NCBI GenBank assembly: GCA_900469345.1
Contig: UBWZ01000008.1
Span: 124,001 to 188,000 of the forward strand
Origin: Hyphomicrobiales bacterium
GTDB lineage: Bacteria > Pseudomonadota > Alphaproteobacteria > Rhizobiales > Rhizobiaceae
DNA: 64,000 nucleotides
Direction: 5' to 3'
In this document: one piece after another, positions 7,745-15,512 of the stretch
Numbering within the stretch: position 1 is the stretch's first letter
Layout: each line of letters opens with the position of its first letter
Notes under the pieces: generated by a model
What the model was told of the DNA's origin: nothing
Database searches by the model: none
The model's input: only the letters and a program-made list of their open reading frames with translations
Program-made: the position numbers and the translations under genes

Positions 7745-7822
7745 AAGGCTCGACCCGCACCTTAAAGGTGGAGGTCTTGTTGCTGGCCGGTTCCCTTAGG
7801 GAGCCGGCCGCATTCGTTTATG
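7745..7822 (+). ncRNA. Candidate small RNA between the HTH and LysR genes (possible suhB/MmgR, alpha-r8-like)
   Basis: Two strong stem-loops fill the 93-bp gap between convergent genes. The first has an outer stem GACC/GGTC and an inner stem CACC-TTAAA-GGTG (7752-7776). The second is GGCCGGTTCCC-TTA-GGGAGCCGGCC (7785-7809, 11 bp with one G-U pair) followed by a short T-rich tail. The loop side of the first contains GGTGGAGG. From memory, S. meliloti MmgR, a 77-nt sRNA of the suhB type, lies between an HTH gene and a LysR gene, which is the arrangement here. That match is recollection, not a computed alignment. The second hairpin may merely be a bidirectional terminator. Confidence 0.45.
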
Positions 7823-7833
7823 GGGCCGTCGCC

Positions 7834-8727
7834 CTAAAAGACGAAGATGTCTTTTTCGTCGTCGACCAGTTCCTTCAGAAACGCGACGACGGTCTTCAGC
7901 CGCAGCAGGTCTCGCGTCGTCTCGTGATAGGTCGTCCAGTAGGACCGTCGGATCGCCGCATGCGGCAGCAGGCGGACGAGTTCCGGATATTGTCGCGCCA
8001 CGTAGTCGTGCAGGATGCCGATGCCGGCGCCCGAACGGACCGCTTCCGTCTGCCCGATTGCGCTTGAAATCTCGAAGCCCGCGTTCCAGTTGCGCATGAT
8101 CTCGCCGGTAAAATCGAGCGACGGCGAAAAGATCAGGTCCTCGACATAGCCGATCCGCGCGTGACCCCGCAGGTCCTCGACCGTTTCGGGTCGGCCGTTC
8201 TGCGCGAGATAGGAGCGGGCGGCATAAAGGGAGAGCGTGTAATCGGTCAGGCGGGACGAAACGAGACGGCCCTGGTCCGGGCGCTCGATGGTGATGGCGA
8301 TATCGGCCTCGCGCTGCGACAGGGAAAAGGAGCGCGGCACCGGCACCAGCTGGACCTTCAGTTCGGGATGTCTCCGGGTCAGCCGGCCAAGCCGCGAGGC
8401 GAGAAACGAGACGCCGAAGCCGTCCGGCGCGCCGATCCTGACCGTGCCGGCAATGGCCGTGTCGACCCGCCCCGTCGCTGCCTGAGCATCGAGCATCTCG
8501 GCCTCCATACGCTCGGCGGCGCGAAAGAACGCTTCGCCCTCGACCGTCAGCATGCAGCCGTTTGTCCGCCGGATCAGCAGGCTCGTCCCGAGCGCATCTT
8601 CGAGCGCCGTTATGCGCCGTCCAAGCGTCGCATGGTTGATGCCCAGCCGGCGGGAGGCAGACAGGATCTGCCCGGCGCGGGCAGCAGCAAGAAACAGGCG
8701 GACGTCATCCCAGTTCACGGCAAGCAT
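7834..8727 (-). CDS. LysR family transcriptional regulator
   Basis: The product has 297 residues. The N-terminal winged helix-turn-helix (about 5-64) has the LysR hallmark residues, with SASRRLGINHATLGRRITALE as recognition region. The rest is a periplasmic-binding-protein-like effector domain beginning near VRIGAPDGFG (about 95). The length is normal for the family. It starts at the ATG at 8727. It is divergent from mmsA with a 101-bp shared promoter region that holds an 8-bp inverted repeat, so it probably controls mmsA and itself. The inducer cannot be read from the sequence; an intermediate of valine, propionate or inositol breakdown would fit the target gene. Confidence 0.9.
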   Translation of the reverse strand: MLAVNWDDVRLFLAAARAGQILSASRRLGINHATLGRRITALEDALGTSLLIRRTNGCMLTVEGEAFFRAAERMEAEMLDAQAATGRVDTAIAGTVRIGAPDGFGVSFLASRLGRLTRRHPELKVQLVPVPRSFSLSQREADIAITIERPDQGRLVSSRLTDYTLSLYAARSYLAQNGRPETVEDLRGHARIGYVEDLIFSPSLDFTGEIMRNWNAGFEISSAIGQTEAVRSGAGIGILHDYVARQYPELVRLLPHAAIRRSYWTTYHETTRDLLRLKTVVAFLKELVDDEKDIFVF

Positions 8728-8742
8728 CCCGATGTCGAAAAA

Positions 8743-8781
8743 TGCACAACCGATGCGTAAACAACGGCGTTGCGTTGTGCA
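8743..8781. promoter_or_regulatory. Inverted-repeat operator candidate between lysR and mmsA
   Basis: TGCACAAC (8743-8750) and GTTGTGCA (8774-8781) are perfect inverted copies with centres 31 bp apart, about three helical turns. They lie in the only gap between the divergent regulator and target. LysR regulators bind as tetramers to spaced dyads, so this is a reasonable primary site. The pairing to this regulator is inferred from position. Confidence 0.5.
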
Positions 8782-8828
8782 ATATGAGGGTTATCCTTCC
8801 CGTCAACGAAAACCGGGAGGATTAGCTC

Positions 8829-10325
8829 ATGCGTGACATTGGACATTTCATTGGCGGCCAGCGCGTTGCCGGCACCAGCGGCCGCACGGCCAACGTCTTC
8901 AACCCTGCGACAGGGGAGGTCCAGGCGACCGTAGCTCTGGCCGACCGTTCGGAGCTTCGGGCGGCTGTTGAAAACGCCAAGGAGGCGCAGCCGAAATGGG
9001 CAGCCACCAATCCGCAGCGGCGCGCACGCGTATTCATGAAGTTCGTCGACCTCCTCAACCAGAACATGGATGAGCTGGCCACCCTGCTGTCCAGCGAGCA
9101 CGGCAAGACGGTCGAGGACTCCAAGGGCGACATCATCCGCGGTCTGGAAGTCTGCGAATTCGTCATCGGCATTCCGCACCTCTCCAAGGGCGAGTTCACC
9201 GAAGGCGCCGGCCCGCAGATCGACATGTATTCCATCCGCCAGCCGGTCGGCATCGGCGCCGGCATCACGCCCTTCAACTTCCCCGGCATGATTCCCATGT
9301 GGATGTTTGCACCGGCCATCGCCTGCGGCAACGCCTTCATCCTCAAGCCGTCCGAGCGTGATCCTTCACTGCCGATCCGGCTCGCGGAGCTGATGATCGA
9401 GGCGGGACTGCCTGCCGGCATTCTCAACGTCGTCAACGGCGACAAGGCCGCGGTCGATGCGATCCTCGAAGATCCCGATATCGGCGCGATCTCGTTCGTC
9501 GGCTCGACGCCCATCGCACGCTACGTGTATGGAACGGCTGCCATGAACGGCAAGCGCGCGCAGTGCTTCGGCGGCGCCAAGAACCACATGATCATCATGC
9601 CGGATGCGGATCTCGATCAGGCCGTCAACGCCCTGATGGGCGCCGGATACGGATCGGCCGGCGAGCGCTGCATGGCCGTTTCCGTGGCCGTCCCGGTGGG
9701 CGAGGAAACCGCCAACCGGCTCGTCGAGAAGCTGACGCCCAAGATCGAGTCGCTGCGCATCGGCCCGTACACGGACGACAAGGCCGACATGGGGCCGGTC
9801 GTGACAAAGGAAGCCCAGGCGCGCATCAACGGCCTCATCGACAAGGGCGTCGAACAAGGCGCGAGCCTCGTCGTGGACGGTCGCGGCTTCAAGCTGCAGG
9901 GCTATGAAAACGGCTATTTCGTCGGCGGTTCGCTGTTCGACAACGTCACGCCGGACATGGACATCTACAAGACCGAGATTTTCGGTCCCGTCCTGTCGGT
10001 CGTGCGGGCGCAGACCTACGAGGAAGCCCTGTCGCTGCCCATGAAGCACGAATACGGCAATGGCGTCGCGATCTTTACCCGTGACGGCGACGCTGCCCGG
10101 GATTTTGCAAGCCGCATCAATATCGGCATGATCGGCATCAACGTGCCCATTCCGGTGCCGCTCGCCTACCACTCCTTCGGCGGCTGGAAGGCCTCCTCCT
10201 TCGGCGACCTCAACCAGCATGGAACGGACTCGATCAAGTTCTGGACCCGCACCAAGACCATCACCGCCCGCTGGCCGTCCGGCATCAAGGACGGCGCGGA
10301 ATTCGTCATGCCGACCATGAAATAA
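8829..10325 (+). CDS. mmsA: CoA-acylating methylmalonate-semialdehyde dehydrogenase
   Basis: The product has 498 residues and is an aldehyde dehydrogenase superfamily member over its whole length. The MmsA/IolA subfamily is shown by the start IGHFIGGQRVAGTSGR, the segment PFNFPGMIPMWMFAPAIACGN (about 151-171), and the catalytic cysteine in GSAGERCMAVS (about residue 283). The typical aldehyde dehydrogenase catalytic glutamate is absent, as in CoA-acylating members. It converts methylmalonate or malonate semialdehyde to propionyl-CoA or acetyl-CoA with NAD+ in valine and myo-inositol catabolism. The ATG at 8829 follows GGGAGGATTAG. It stands alone, divergent from a LysR gene. From memory the orthologue in S. 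meliloti is called iolA. Confidence 0.93.
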   Translation: MRDIGHFIGGQRVAGTSGRTANVFNPATGEVQATVALADRSELRAAVENAKEAQPKWAATNPQRRARVFMKFVDLLNQNMDELATLLSSEHGKTVEDSKGDIIRGLEVCEFVIGIPHLSKGEFTEGAGPQIDMYSIRQPVGIGAGITPFNFPGMIPMWMFAPAIACGNAFILKPSERDPSLPIRLAELMIEAGLPAGILNVVNGDKAAVDAILEDPDIGAISFVGSTPIARYVYGTAAMNGKRAQCFGGAKNHMIIMPDADLDQAVNALMGAGYGSAGERCMAVSVAVPVGEETANRLVEKLTPKIESLRIGPYTDDKADMGPVVTKEAQARINGLIDKGVEQGASLVVDGRGFKLQGYENGYFVGGSLFDNVTPDMDIYKTEIFGPVLSVVRAQTYEEALSLPMKHEYGNGVAIFTRDGDAARDFASRINIGMIGINVPIPVPLAYHSFGGWKASSFGDLNQHGTDSIKFWTRTKTITARWPSGIKDGAEFVMPTMK

Positions 10326-10333
10326 TGGTCTTG

Positions 10334-10366
10334 CGCGAAGAGGGTCGGCACGCCGCCCTCTTCGCG
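10334..10366 (+). terminator. Strong hairpin after mmsA
   Basis: CGCGAAGAGGG (10334-10344) pairs perfectly with CCCTCTTCGCG (10356-10366) eight bases after the mmsA stop. No T-tract follows, so it may act as an mRNA 3' end stabiliser as much as a terminator. Confidence 0.6.
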
Positions 10367-10386
10367 ATCCGACCCCTCCGCACCCA

Positions 10387-10414
10387 TTGACGTACAGGGA
10401 TACCGCTCTATTTT
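10387..10414 (+). promoter_or_regulatory. Promoter of the 43-residue membrane protein gene
   Basis: TTGACG (10387-10392) and TATTTT (10409-10414) are 16 bp apart, with a ribosome site AGGAGTGGGGA and an ATG 34 bp further on. Confidence 0.5.
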
Positions 10415-10447
10415 AGGCGGCTGAGTAGGAGTGGGGAGCTCTGTTCA

Positions 10448-10579
10448 ATGACATATGAATGGGACGTCAGGCGTGCCCGCCGCTCGCGGCTGACCAGGTG
10501 GAGCATGACCCTCGGGGCCGTTGCCCTGGCTGTCGGAATTCCGATCTGGATCATGATGGATCTCGGCCTGATCGGCTGA
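10448..10579 (+). CDS. Small single-span membrane protein, 43 residues
   Basis: The ATG at 10448 follows a good purine-rich ribosome site (AGGAGTGGGGA, 10427-10437) and a clear promoter. The peptide has a strongly basic N-terminus (VRRARRSRLTRW, residues 7-18) followed by one hydrophobic segment (about 20-42: MTLGAVALAVGIPIWIMMDL). This predicts an N-in, single-span inner membrane protein. I recognise no family. It lies between mmsA and rirA. Its function is unknown. Confidence 0.6.
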   Translation: MTYEWDVRRARRSRLTRWSMTLGAVALAVGIPIWIMMDLGLIG

Positions 10580-10736
10580 CCAGCCAATCCTTGCATCTGA
10601 TCGAGCGCGACATGCATGCTCGCGGGCTGTCTCGCAGCGCCTGTTGCCGCGGTCTTGAGAAAGGCGCCGCACGTGCGCCAAGGCCGTTTTGTCGCATGGC
10701 GGCGACCGCTCGCAAACATGAGCGAAGTTTTCTTAT

Positions 10737-10772
10737 TTTGGAATTGTTCAAAACTTCCGTAGCCTTTATATA
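10737..10772 (+). promoter_or_regulatory. Irr-type ICE box overlapping the rirA promoter
   Basis: TTTGGAATTGTTCAAAA (10737-10753) matches the palindromic ICE consensus TTTAGAA-N3-TTCTAAA at 12 of 14 fixed positions. It overlaps TTGTTC (10744-10749), which with TATATA (10767-10772) makes a -35/-10 pair of 17-bp spacing. Binding there by Irr, the haem-responsive iron regulator of rhizobia, would block the promoter. The call rests on motif, position and the downstream iron regulator. Confidence 0.6.
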
Positions 10773-10799
10773 AGCTCTTTGAGAGTCCGGGAGACGACA

Positions 10800-11285
10800 A
10801 TGCGTTTGACCAAGCAGACCAACTACGCTGTGCGCATGCTGATGTATTGCGCCGCCAATGATGGGCATCTGAGCCGCATCCCGGAAATCGCCCGTGCCTA
10901 CGGCGTCTCGGAGCTCTTTCTGTTCAAGATCCTGCAGCCGCTGAACAAGGCCGGCCTGATCGCCACCGTGCGCGGACGCAATGGGGGCGTGAAGCTTGGA
11001 CGCGCGGCCGACAGCATCACGCTGTTCGACGTGATCAAGGTGACCGAAGACAGCTTCGCCATGGCCGAGTGCTTCGAGGACGGCGCCGTCGAATGTCCTT
11101 TGGTCGACAGCTGCGGCCTGAATTCGGCACTGCGCAAGGCGCTGAACGCGTTCTTCGAAGTCCTCACGGAATACACGATCGACGATCTGGTCAAGGCGCG
11201 CCCGCAGATCAACTTCCTGCTCGGCATCGACACGGTCAACCTGCCCAAGGTCAGCGTTCCGAAGATCGCGGCACCGGCAGCCTGA
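10800..11285 (+). CDS. rirA: RirA, Rrf2-family rhizobial iron regulator
   Basis: The product has 161 residues. An N-terminal Rrf2 winged helix (about 1-65) begins MRLTKQTNYAVRMLMYCA. Three cysteines at residues 91, 99 and 105 (CFEDGAVECPLVDSC) ligate the iron-sulfur cluster in this family. RirA senses iron and cluster status and represses iron uptake genes when iron is plentiful. The length and all key residues are intact. The ATG at 10800 follows GGGAGACGAC. The promoter carries an Irr-type box, which would join the two main iron regulators of these bacteria. A 7-bp hairpin terminator follows 28 bp after the stop, so the gene is monocistronic. Confidence 0.92.
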   Translation: MRLTKQTNYAVRMLMYCAANDGHLSRIPEIARAYGVSELFLFKILQPLNKAGLIATVRGRNGGVKLGRAADSITLFDVIKVTEDSFAMAECFEDGAVECPLVDSCGLNSALRKALNAFFEVLTEYTIDDLVKARPQINFLLGIDTVNLPKVSVPKIAAPAA

Positions 11286-11313
11286 GTTCCAAGCAACTAT
11301 CATTCACGACAAG

Positions 11314-11336
11314 TGCCGGCGTCTGCCGGCATTTTT
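11314..11336 (+). terminator. Intrinsic terminator of rirA
   Basis: TGCCGGC-GTCT-GCCGGCA (11314-11331) is a 7-bp stem with a 4-base loop, followed by TTTTT. Confidence 0.85.
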
Positions 11337-11428
11337 CGTTCCGGGGACGAGGCTGGTCTCGGCGGTTGACATCGCGGAACGTTTCAGCCCCTCTGCGCCA
11401 ATCAGTCGGTGGCATGAAGGAAGTGACT

Positions 11429-11977
11429 ATGGAGAAATCGGCGAGGGCAGTCGTCGTAATGGGAGTGAGCGGGGCCGGAAAGACCTCGGTCGCTCAGGAC
11501 CTGGCCGCGCGGCTGGGCTGGACGTTCGTCGAGGGAGACAAGCTCCACCCGCAAGCCAACATCGAGAAAATGGCGCATGGAACGCCGCTGAACGACGATG
11601 ACCGCTGGCCCTGGCTCGATCTCATCGGTGCGGAACTCTCGGCATCGACGTCCCGAGGCGAGAGCATCGTCGCCACCTGCTCGTCGCTCAAGGTCAGCTA
11701 TCGCGAGCGGTTGCGCACCGCGGCCGGCGGCACGCTCTACTTCGTTTTCCTCAACGGCTCGGAAGAGCTTCTGTCGGTGCGCATGGGAGAGCGCCAGGGG
11801 CACTTCATGCCGACATCGCTCCTGCAGAGCCAGCTTGCCACGCTCGAGTCCCCGGAAGGCGAGCCGGGGGTTGTCACCGTCGATATCGACGCTTCGATAG
11901 ACGTCATTGTCGATCGCGCGATCAGCGAGCTGGAAAACCTCTGGAACGCGCCATCAGGGCAAGCAGATCGTCCCTGA
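11429..11977 (+). CDS. gntK: Gluconokinase (thermoresistant type)
   Basis: The product has 182 residues. The P-loop GVSGAGKT is at about residues 13-20. The gluconokinase signature EGDKLHPQANIEKMAHGTPLNDDDR follows at about 37-61 (HP and the N/D residues bind gluconate). A conserved GHFMP is at about 128. It phosphorylates D-gluconate to 6-phosphogluconate with ATP in the cytoplasm. The ATG at 11429 follows GAAGGA at 11416-11421. The frame stays open far upstream into rirA, but that part is not coding. No gluconate transporter adjoins it. Confidence 0.92.
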   Translation: MEKSARAVVVMGVSGAGKTSVAQDLAARLGWTFVEGDKLHPQANIEKMAHGTPLNDDDRWPWLDLIGAELSASTSRGESIVATCSSLKVSYRERLRTAAGGTLYFVFLNGSEELLSVRMGERQGHFMPTSLLQSQLATLESPEGEPGVVTVDIDASIDVIVDRAISELENLWNAPSGQADRP

Positions 11978-12046
11978 TTTCGCCAACGCGACAGAGATTT
12001 GCCTCACGTTTCTTCAGAATAGTCTGCTTAAGTGATCCAAAATTTA

Positions 12047-12066
12047 GTCTTGTGCGTTTAAGACTG
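12047..12066. promoter_or_regulatory. Inverted repeat upstream of the tetR gene (operator candidate)
   Basis: AGTCTT (12047-12052) and AAGACT (12061-12066) are perfect inverted copies 8 bp apart, in an AT-rich stretch 74 bp before the TetR gene. Size and place suit a TetR autoregulatory operator. Confidence 0.35.
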
Positions 12067-12139
12067 AAATTGGAAGGCCCGGGCTCGAGATCGTAGTTTG
12101 TCTCGGGCTGCGGGGGCAGTCTCAGGAGACGAAATTCGC

Positions 12140-12799
12140 ATGCAGGATGGTCACAATGGCGGCAGCGGTGTCATGCTTCGGCGGATGCCAAAGCAGGAGA
12201 GAAGCCGGGACCGCATCGACGAGATCCTCAAGGTTTCCATGGATCTCATCGGTCAAAAGGGCATAGACGCGGTGACGATGAAGGAGATCGCATCTCTTTC
12301 GGGCGGCCCGATTGCGTCGGTCTACCAGTATTTCCCGAACAAGTCGGCGATCATCGCCACGCTCCACGAGCGCTACATCGAGGAAGTCAGGCAGCTGGTC
12401 GCCGAACACGTCTCGACGGTCGAAAGCGTCGACGATGCGATCGACATGACCGACAAGCTCTTCGACATCTACTACGAGCTGATGCGCGCCAAGCCGGCAA
12501 CCCAGGATCTGCTCAACGCGGTCCAGGCGGACAAGGCCCTGGCGGACCGTGATGTGAGCGAGATCCGCTTCCAGGCCAACGTGATCTATGAAGGCACCAT
12601 GCGGTTCGTGCGCGAGCAGTTGCGCGAGAGCTACCGCAGCACGCTCTTCCTGATGTCGAGCATGGCGGCGGCAACGCTTCGTCTTGCCCTGATGGTGCCG
12701 GCCGACGAGGCGCGGACGATCGTGGCGCAGTTCAAGTCCGTCGTCCGGGTCCAGGCAACCTACTTCTTTACCGGCAGCTATCCGCAACAGACCGTCTGA
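12140..12799 (+). CDS. TetR family transcriptional regulator
   Basis: The product has 219 residues. The TetR DNA-binding domain covers about 18-65, with the helix-turn-helix MKEIASLSGGPIASVYQYFP and the usual FPNKSAIIATLHERY continuation. The C-terminal part is helical and ligand-binding, with no recognised ligand. The ATG at 12140 follows CAGGAGA (12123-12129). An open frame reaches back to 12098 but without a ribosome site. It converges on the puuB-like gene, two bases apart at the stops, so it is not in that operon. Control of the amine genes next door is possible but not shown. Confidence 0.88.
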   Translation: MQDGHNGGSGVMLRRMPKQERSRDRIDEILKVSMDLIGQKGIDAVTMKEIASLSGGPIASVYQYFPNKSAIIATLHERYIEEVRQLVAEHVSTVESVDDAIDMTDKLFDIYYELMRAKPATQDLLNAVQADKALADRDVSEIRFQANVIYEGTMRFVREQLRESYRSTLFLMSSMAAATLRLALMVPADEARTIVAQFKSVVRVQATYFFTGSYPQQTV

Positions 12800-12800
12800 G

Positions 12801-14102
12801 TTATAGCCCCAGCCGGTCGCGCAGCCCGTACCACCAGGCGCCGACGGCCGTCAGCGGTACGCGCAACGCGCGTCCGCCGGGGAAGGGAAGGTTGGGCAGC
12901 GATGCCCAGACGTCGAAGCGCTCTGCATGGCCGGCCACCGCTTCCCCCAGGATTTTGCCGAGAAGATGCGTCGTGGTGACGCCGTGGCCGCTGTCGCCGT
13001 GCGAGAAATAGACCCGGTTCGACAACCGCCCCATGTGCGGTATGCGCGTCAGCGTCAGCGCGAAATTGCCGCTCCATGCATAGTCGATGCGCACGTCCTT
13101 CAACTGCGGAAAGGTCTTCAGCATGTTTGGGCGGATGACGGCAGTCAGGTCCTTCGGGTCGTGTCCGCCATAGCCGATGCCGCCGCCATAAAGCAGTCGG
13201 TTGTCGGCAGTGCGACGGTAATAGTCGAGAATGTAGTTGGCGTCCTCGACGCAGTAGTTGGCCGGAAGCAGGCTTTCTATGATTTTCGCATCCAGCGGCT
13301 CGGTCGCCATCACCTGCGAGGATACCGGCATCATGCGGCCCGAGACCTCCGGCAGCAGCGGCGCCAGATAGGCATTGCCGCAGACCAGCACGTAATCTGC
13401 GCTGACCGATCCCCCGCCCGTCCGAACGAGGGGCCGCTCGCCATCCGTTTCAAGAGCGGTGACGCGGGAGCCCTCGAAGATGCGCCCGCCGAGGTTTTCG
13501 ACGGCCGCCGCCTCGCCGAGCACGAGATTGAGCGGATGGATATGGCCGCCTAAGCGATCGATCATGCCGCCTTCGTATCGGTCGCTGTCGACGTAGCGGC
13601 CGACCTCGGCCTTTGAAACCATTTCCAGCCCGCCATGGCCGTAGGTCTCCCACTCGGCCTTCGACCGCGCCATCTCCCGCACCTGCTTTTCGGTAAACGC
13701 GGCAAAGAAGCCGCCCGGCACCAGATCGCAGTCGATGGCGTATCGGGCGACGCGCTGGCGGATGATCTCTCCGCCCTCCAGCGACATTTCGGCCAGTTTG
13801 ACGGCCCGTTCGCGGCCATAGCGTCCCGCAATGGTTTCCAGATCCCGACTGTAGCCGTTGACGATCTGGCCGCCGTTGCGGCCCGACGCGCCGAAGCCTA
13901 TCCGTTCCGCCTCGAGAACCACGACAGAATAACCGCGCTCCGAAAGCTCCAGCGCTGCCGAAATGCCGGTAAAGCCCGCGCCGATGATACAGATGTCGGC
14001 ACGGATCTCCCCCTCAAGCACGGGGCGCACGCGCTTGTCACTGGCCGACGCAGCGTACCAGGAGTTGGCATGGCGGGGGTTGTCGGCAGGTTTGAAGGCC
14101 AT
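12801..14102 (-). CDS. FAD-dependent amine oxidoreductase, gamma-glutamylputrescine oxidase-like
   Basis: The product has 433 residues of the DAO (D-amino acid oxidase) fold. The N-terminal Rossmann motif ICIIGAGFTGISAALELSERG (about 37-57) ends in the ribose-binding acidic residue of VVVLEAE. FGASGRNGGQIVNGY (about 69-83) is typical of PuuB/OrdL. The C-terminal GDSGHGVTTTHLLGK completes the FAD site. PuuB oxidises gamma-glutamylputrescine to the aldehyde with release of ammonia and peroxide. It lies two bases after the puuA-like gene on the same strand, which strongly supports the pathway call. It starts at the ATG at 14102. Specificity for putrescine rather than another amine is inferred. 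Confidence 0.85.
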   Translation of the reverse strand: MAFKPADNPRHANSWYAASASDKRVRPVLEGEIRADICIIGAGFTGISAALELSERGYSVVVLEAERIGFGASGRNGGQIVNGYSRDLETIAGRYGRERAVKLAEMSLEGGEIIRQRVARYAIDCDLVPGGFFAAFTEKQVREMARSKAEWETYGHGGLEMVSKAEVGRYVDSDRYEGGMIDRLGGHIHPLNLVLGEAAAVENLGGRIFEGSRVTALETDGERPLVRTGGGSVSADYVLVCGNAYLAPLLPEVSGRMMPVSSQVMATEPLDAKIIESLLPANYCVEDANYILDYYRRTADNRLLYGGGIGYGGHDPKDLTAVIRPNMLKTFPQLKDVRIDYAWSGNFALTLTRIPHMGRLSNRVYFSHGDSGHGVTTTHLLGKILGEAVAGHAERFDVWASLPNLPFPGGRALRVPLTAVGAWWYGLRDRLGL

Positions 14103-14104
14103 TG

Positions 14105-15463
14105 CTACACCGTGCGGATATAGGCGTCATACTCCACGTCGGTGACGCGCAGCGCGAATTCGGAAAGCTCCTGTTGCTTGCAGGCCGTGTAGAGGGACCG
14201 GTATTTGGGCCCGAGCGTCACATAGGCAAAGCTCGAACGCGAAAACTGCGCCAGCGCGTAATCCCAGTTCGTCGGCAGCGGTTCGTGGCCGACCGCATGC
14301 GCGTCGCCGGTGATCGCGCCGCCGGGATTGCGCTTCTCCTGGATGCCGACCAGGGCGGCGCTGAGGATCATCGCCAGAACCAGGTAAGGATTGCTGTCGG
14401 CGCCGGCGACCCGGTGCTCGATCCGCGTTGCGGGCTTGGATGCGGTGATCACCCGCACGGCCGCCGAGCGGTTGTCGAACCCCCAGGACGCAAAGGTGGG
14501 CGCATGCTCGCTCGGCGTCATGCGGCGATAGGAGTTGGCGTGCGGCGCGAAGATCGCCATGCTCTCGCCCATGTTCTCCAAAAGCCCGCCGACGGAGTGA
14601 AAGAGGGCTTCCGACGGGCCATCCTCTCCCACATAGACGTTCCGTCCGCTCTCGTCGATCAGCGAGAAATGCACATGCATGCCGCTTCCGGCCTGGGTGC
14701 CGTAGGGCTTTGCCATGAAGGTCGCATCGAGATCGTTGGCGCGCGCCACGCCCTTGACGATGCGCTTCAGAAGCACCGCGTAGTCGGCCGCCCGCAGTGC
14801 ATCGGGAACATGGTTGAGGTTGATCTCGTACTGGCCCGGGCCGTTTTCGCGTAGCGTCGTATCCGCCGGTATCCCTTGGGCCCGTGCCGCACTGGCGATG
14901 CCGTGGAACACGTCCTCGAAATCCTGAAGTTCCGAGATCGACAGCACCTGGGTCTGGCCGGTGTGCCACCGGCCGTCCCGTGAATTGGGCGGACGCACCG
15001 GATCGAGCGCCGAGCGGACCGGATCGATCAGATAGAACTCGAGCTCGGTTGCGACGACCGGCGTTAGTCCGATCTTGGCAAAACCCTTGAGCACATTGGC
15101 AAGCACCTGTCGGGGGTCGCCGTAAAAGCCGTTTCTCTCGCTGTCCTGCATGCCGAGCAGCACCTGGGCGGTCGGCCGGTTAAGCCAGGTGACGCGCGAC
15201 AGCGTGGCCGGAACCGGGAAGCAGATCCCGTCCGGATCGCCTGTGCCTTCGGCAAGGCCCGCCGCATTGACGTCCCGACCCCAGACGTCCAGCGCGTAGA
15301 CGGAGCGCGGCATCGCCATGCCGTGGGTAAGCACGTCGAGGGCTCGGTCGCGTGGGATCCACTTGCCCCGCGGTACCCCGTTCGCATCGATCACGAAGGC
15401 CTCGAGAACCTCGATGTCCGGATTGCTCTCGAAAAAGCTCTGGGCGGCGCTGATATCATCCAT
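14105..15463 (-). CDS. Glutamine synthetase-like gamma-glutamylpolyamine synthetase
   Basis: The product has 452 residues and is a type I glutamine synthetase fold over its full length. An N-terminal beta-grasp domain (about 17-110) includes GVPRGKWIP. The catalytic domain has the metal-binding VVATELEFYLIDP (about 136-148), GQYEINL (about 208) and the ATP/Glu site around AGSGMHVHFSLID (about 256-268). These suit the GlnA3/PuuA/GlnT group, which joins glutamate to an amine rather than to ammonia. It is the middle gene of a minus-strand group with the puuB-like gene (2-bp gap) and a dadA-like gene (49 bp upstream). PuuA and PuuB start the gamma-glutamylated putrescine route to GABA. The aldehyde dehydrogenase and hydrolase of that route are not in the window. 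Confidence 0.85.
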   Translation of the reverse strand: MDDISAAQSFFESNPDIEVLEAFVIDANGVPRGKWIPRDRALDVLTHGMAMPRSVYALDVWGRDVNAAGLAEGTGDPDGICFPVPATLSRVTWLNRPTAQVLLGMQDSERNGFYGDPRQVLANVLKGFAKIGLTPVVATELEFYLIDPVRSALDPVRPPNSRDGRWHTGQTQVLSISELQDFEDVFHGIASAARAQGIPADTTLRENGPGQYEINLNHVPDALRAADYAVLLKRIVKGVARANDLDATFMAKPYGTQAGSGMHVHFSLIDESGRNVYVGEDGPSEALFHSVGGLLENMGESMAIFAPHANSYRRMTPSEHAPTFASWGFDNRSAAVRVITASKPATRIEHRVAGADSNPYLVLAMILSAALVGIQEKRNPGGAITGDAHAVGHEPLPTNWDYALAQFSRSSFAYVTLGPKYRSLYTACKQQELSEFALRVTDVEYDAYIRTV

Positions 15464-15512
15464 GAAACACCAGATAGCCCAGTCCTTGGGGCAGGGCTAG
15501 GACCAGTCGGTC

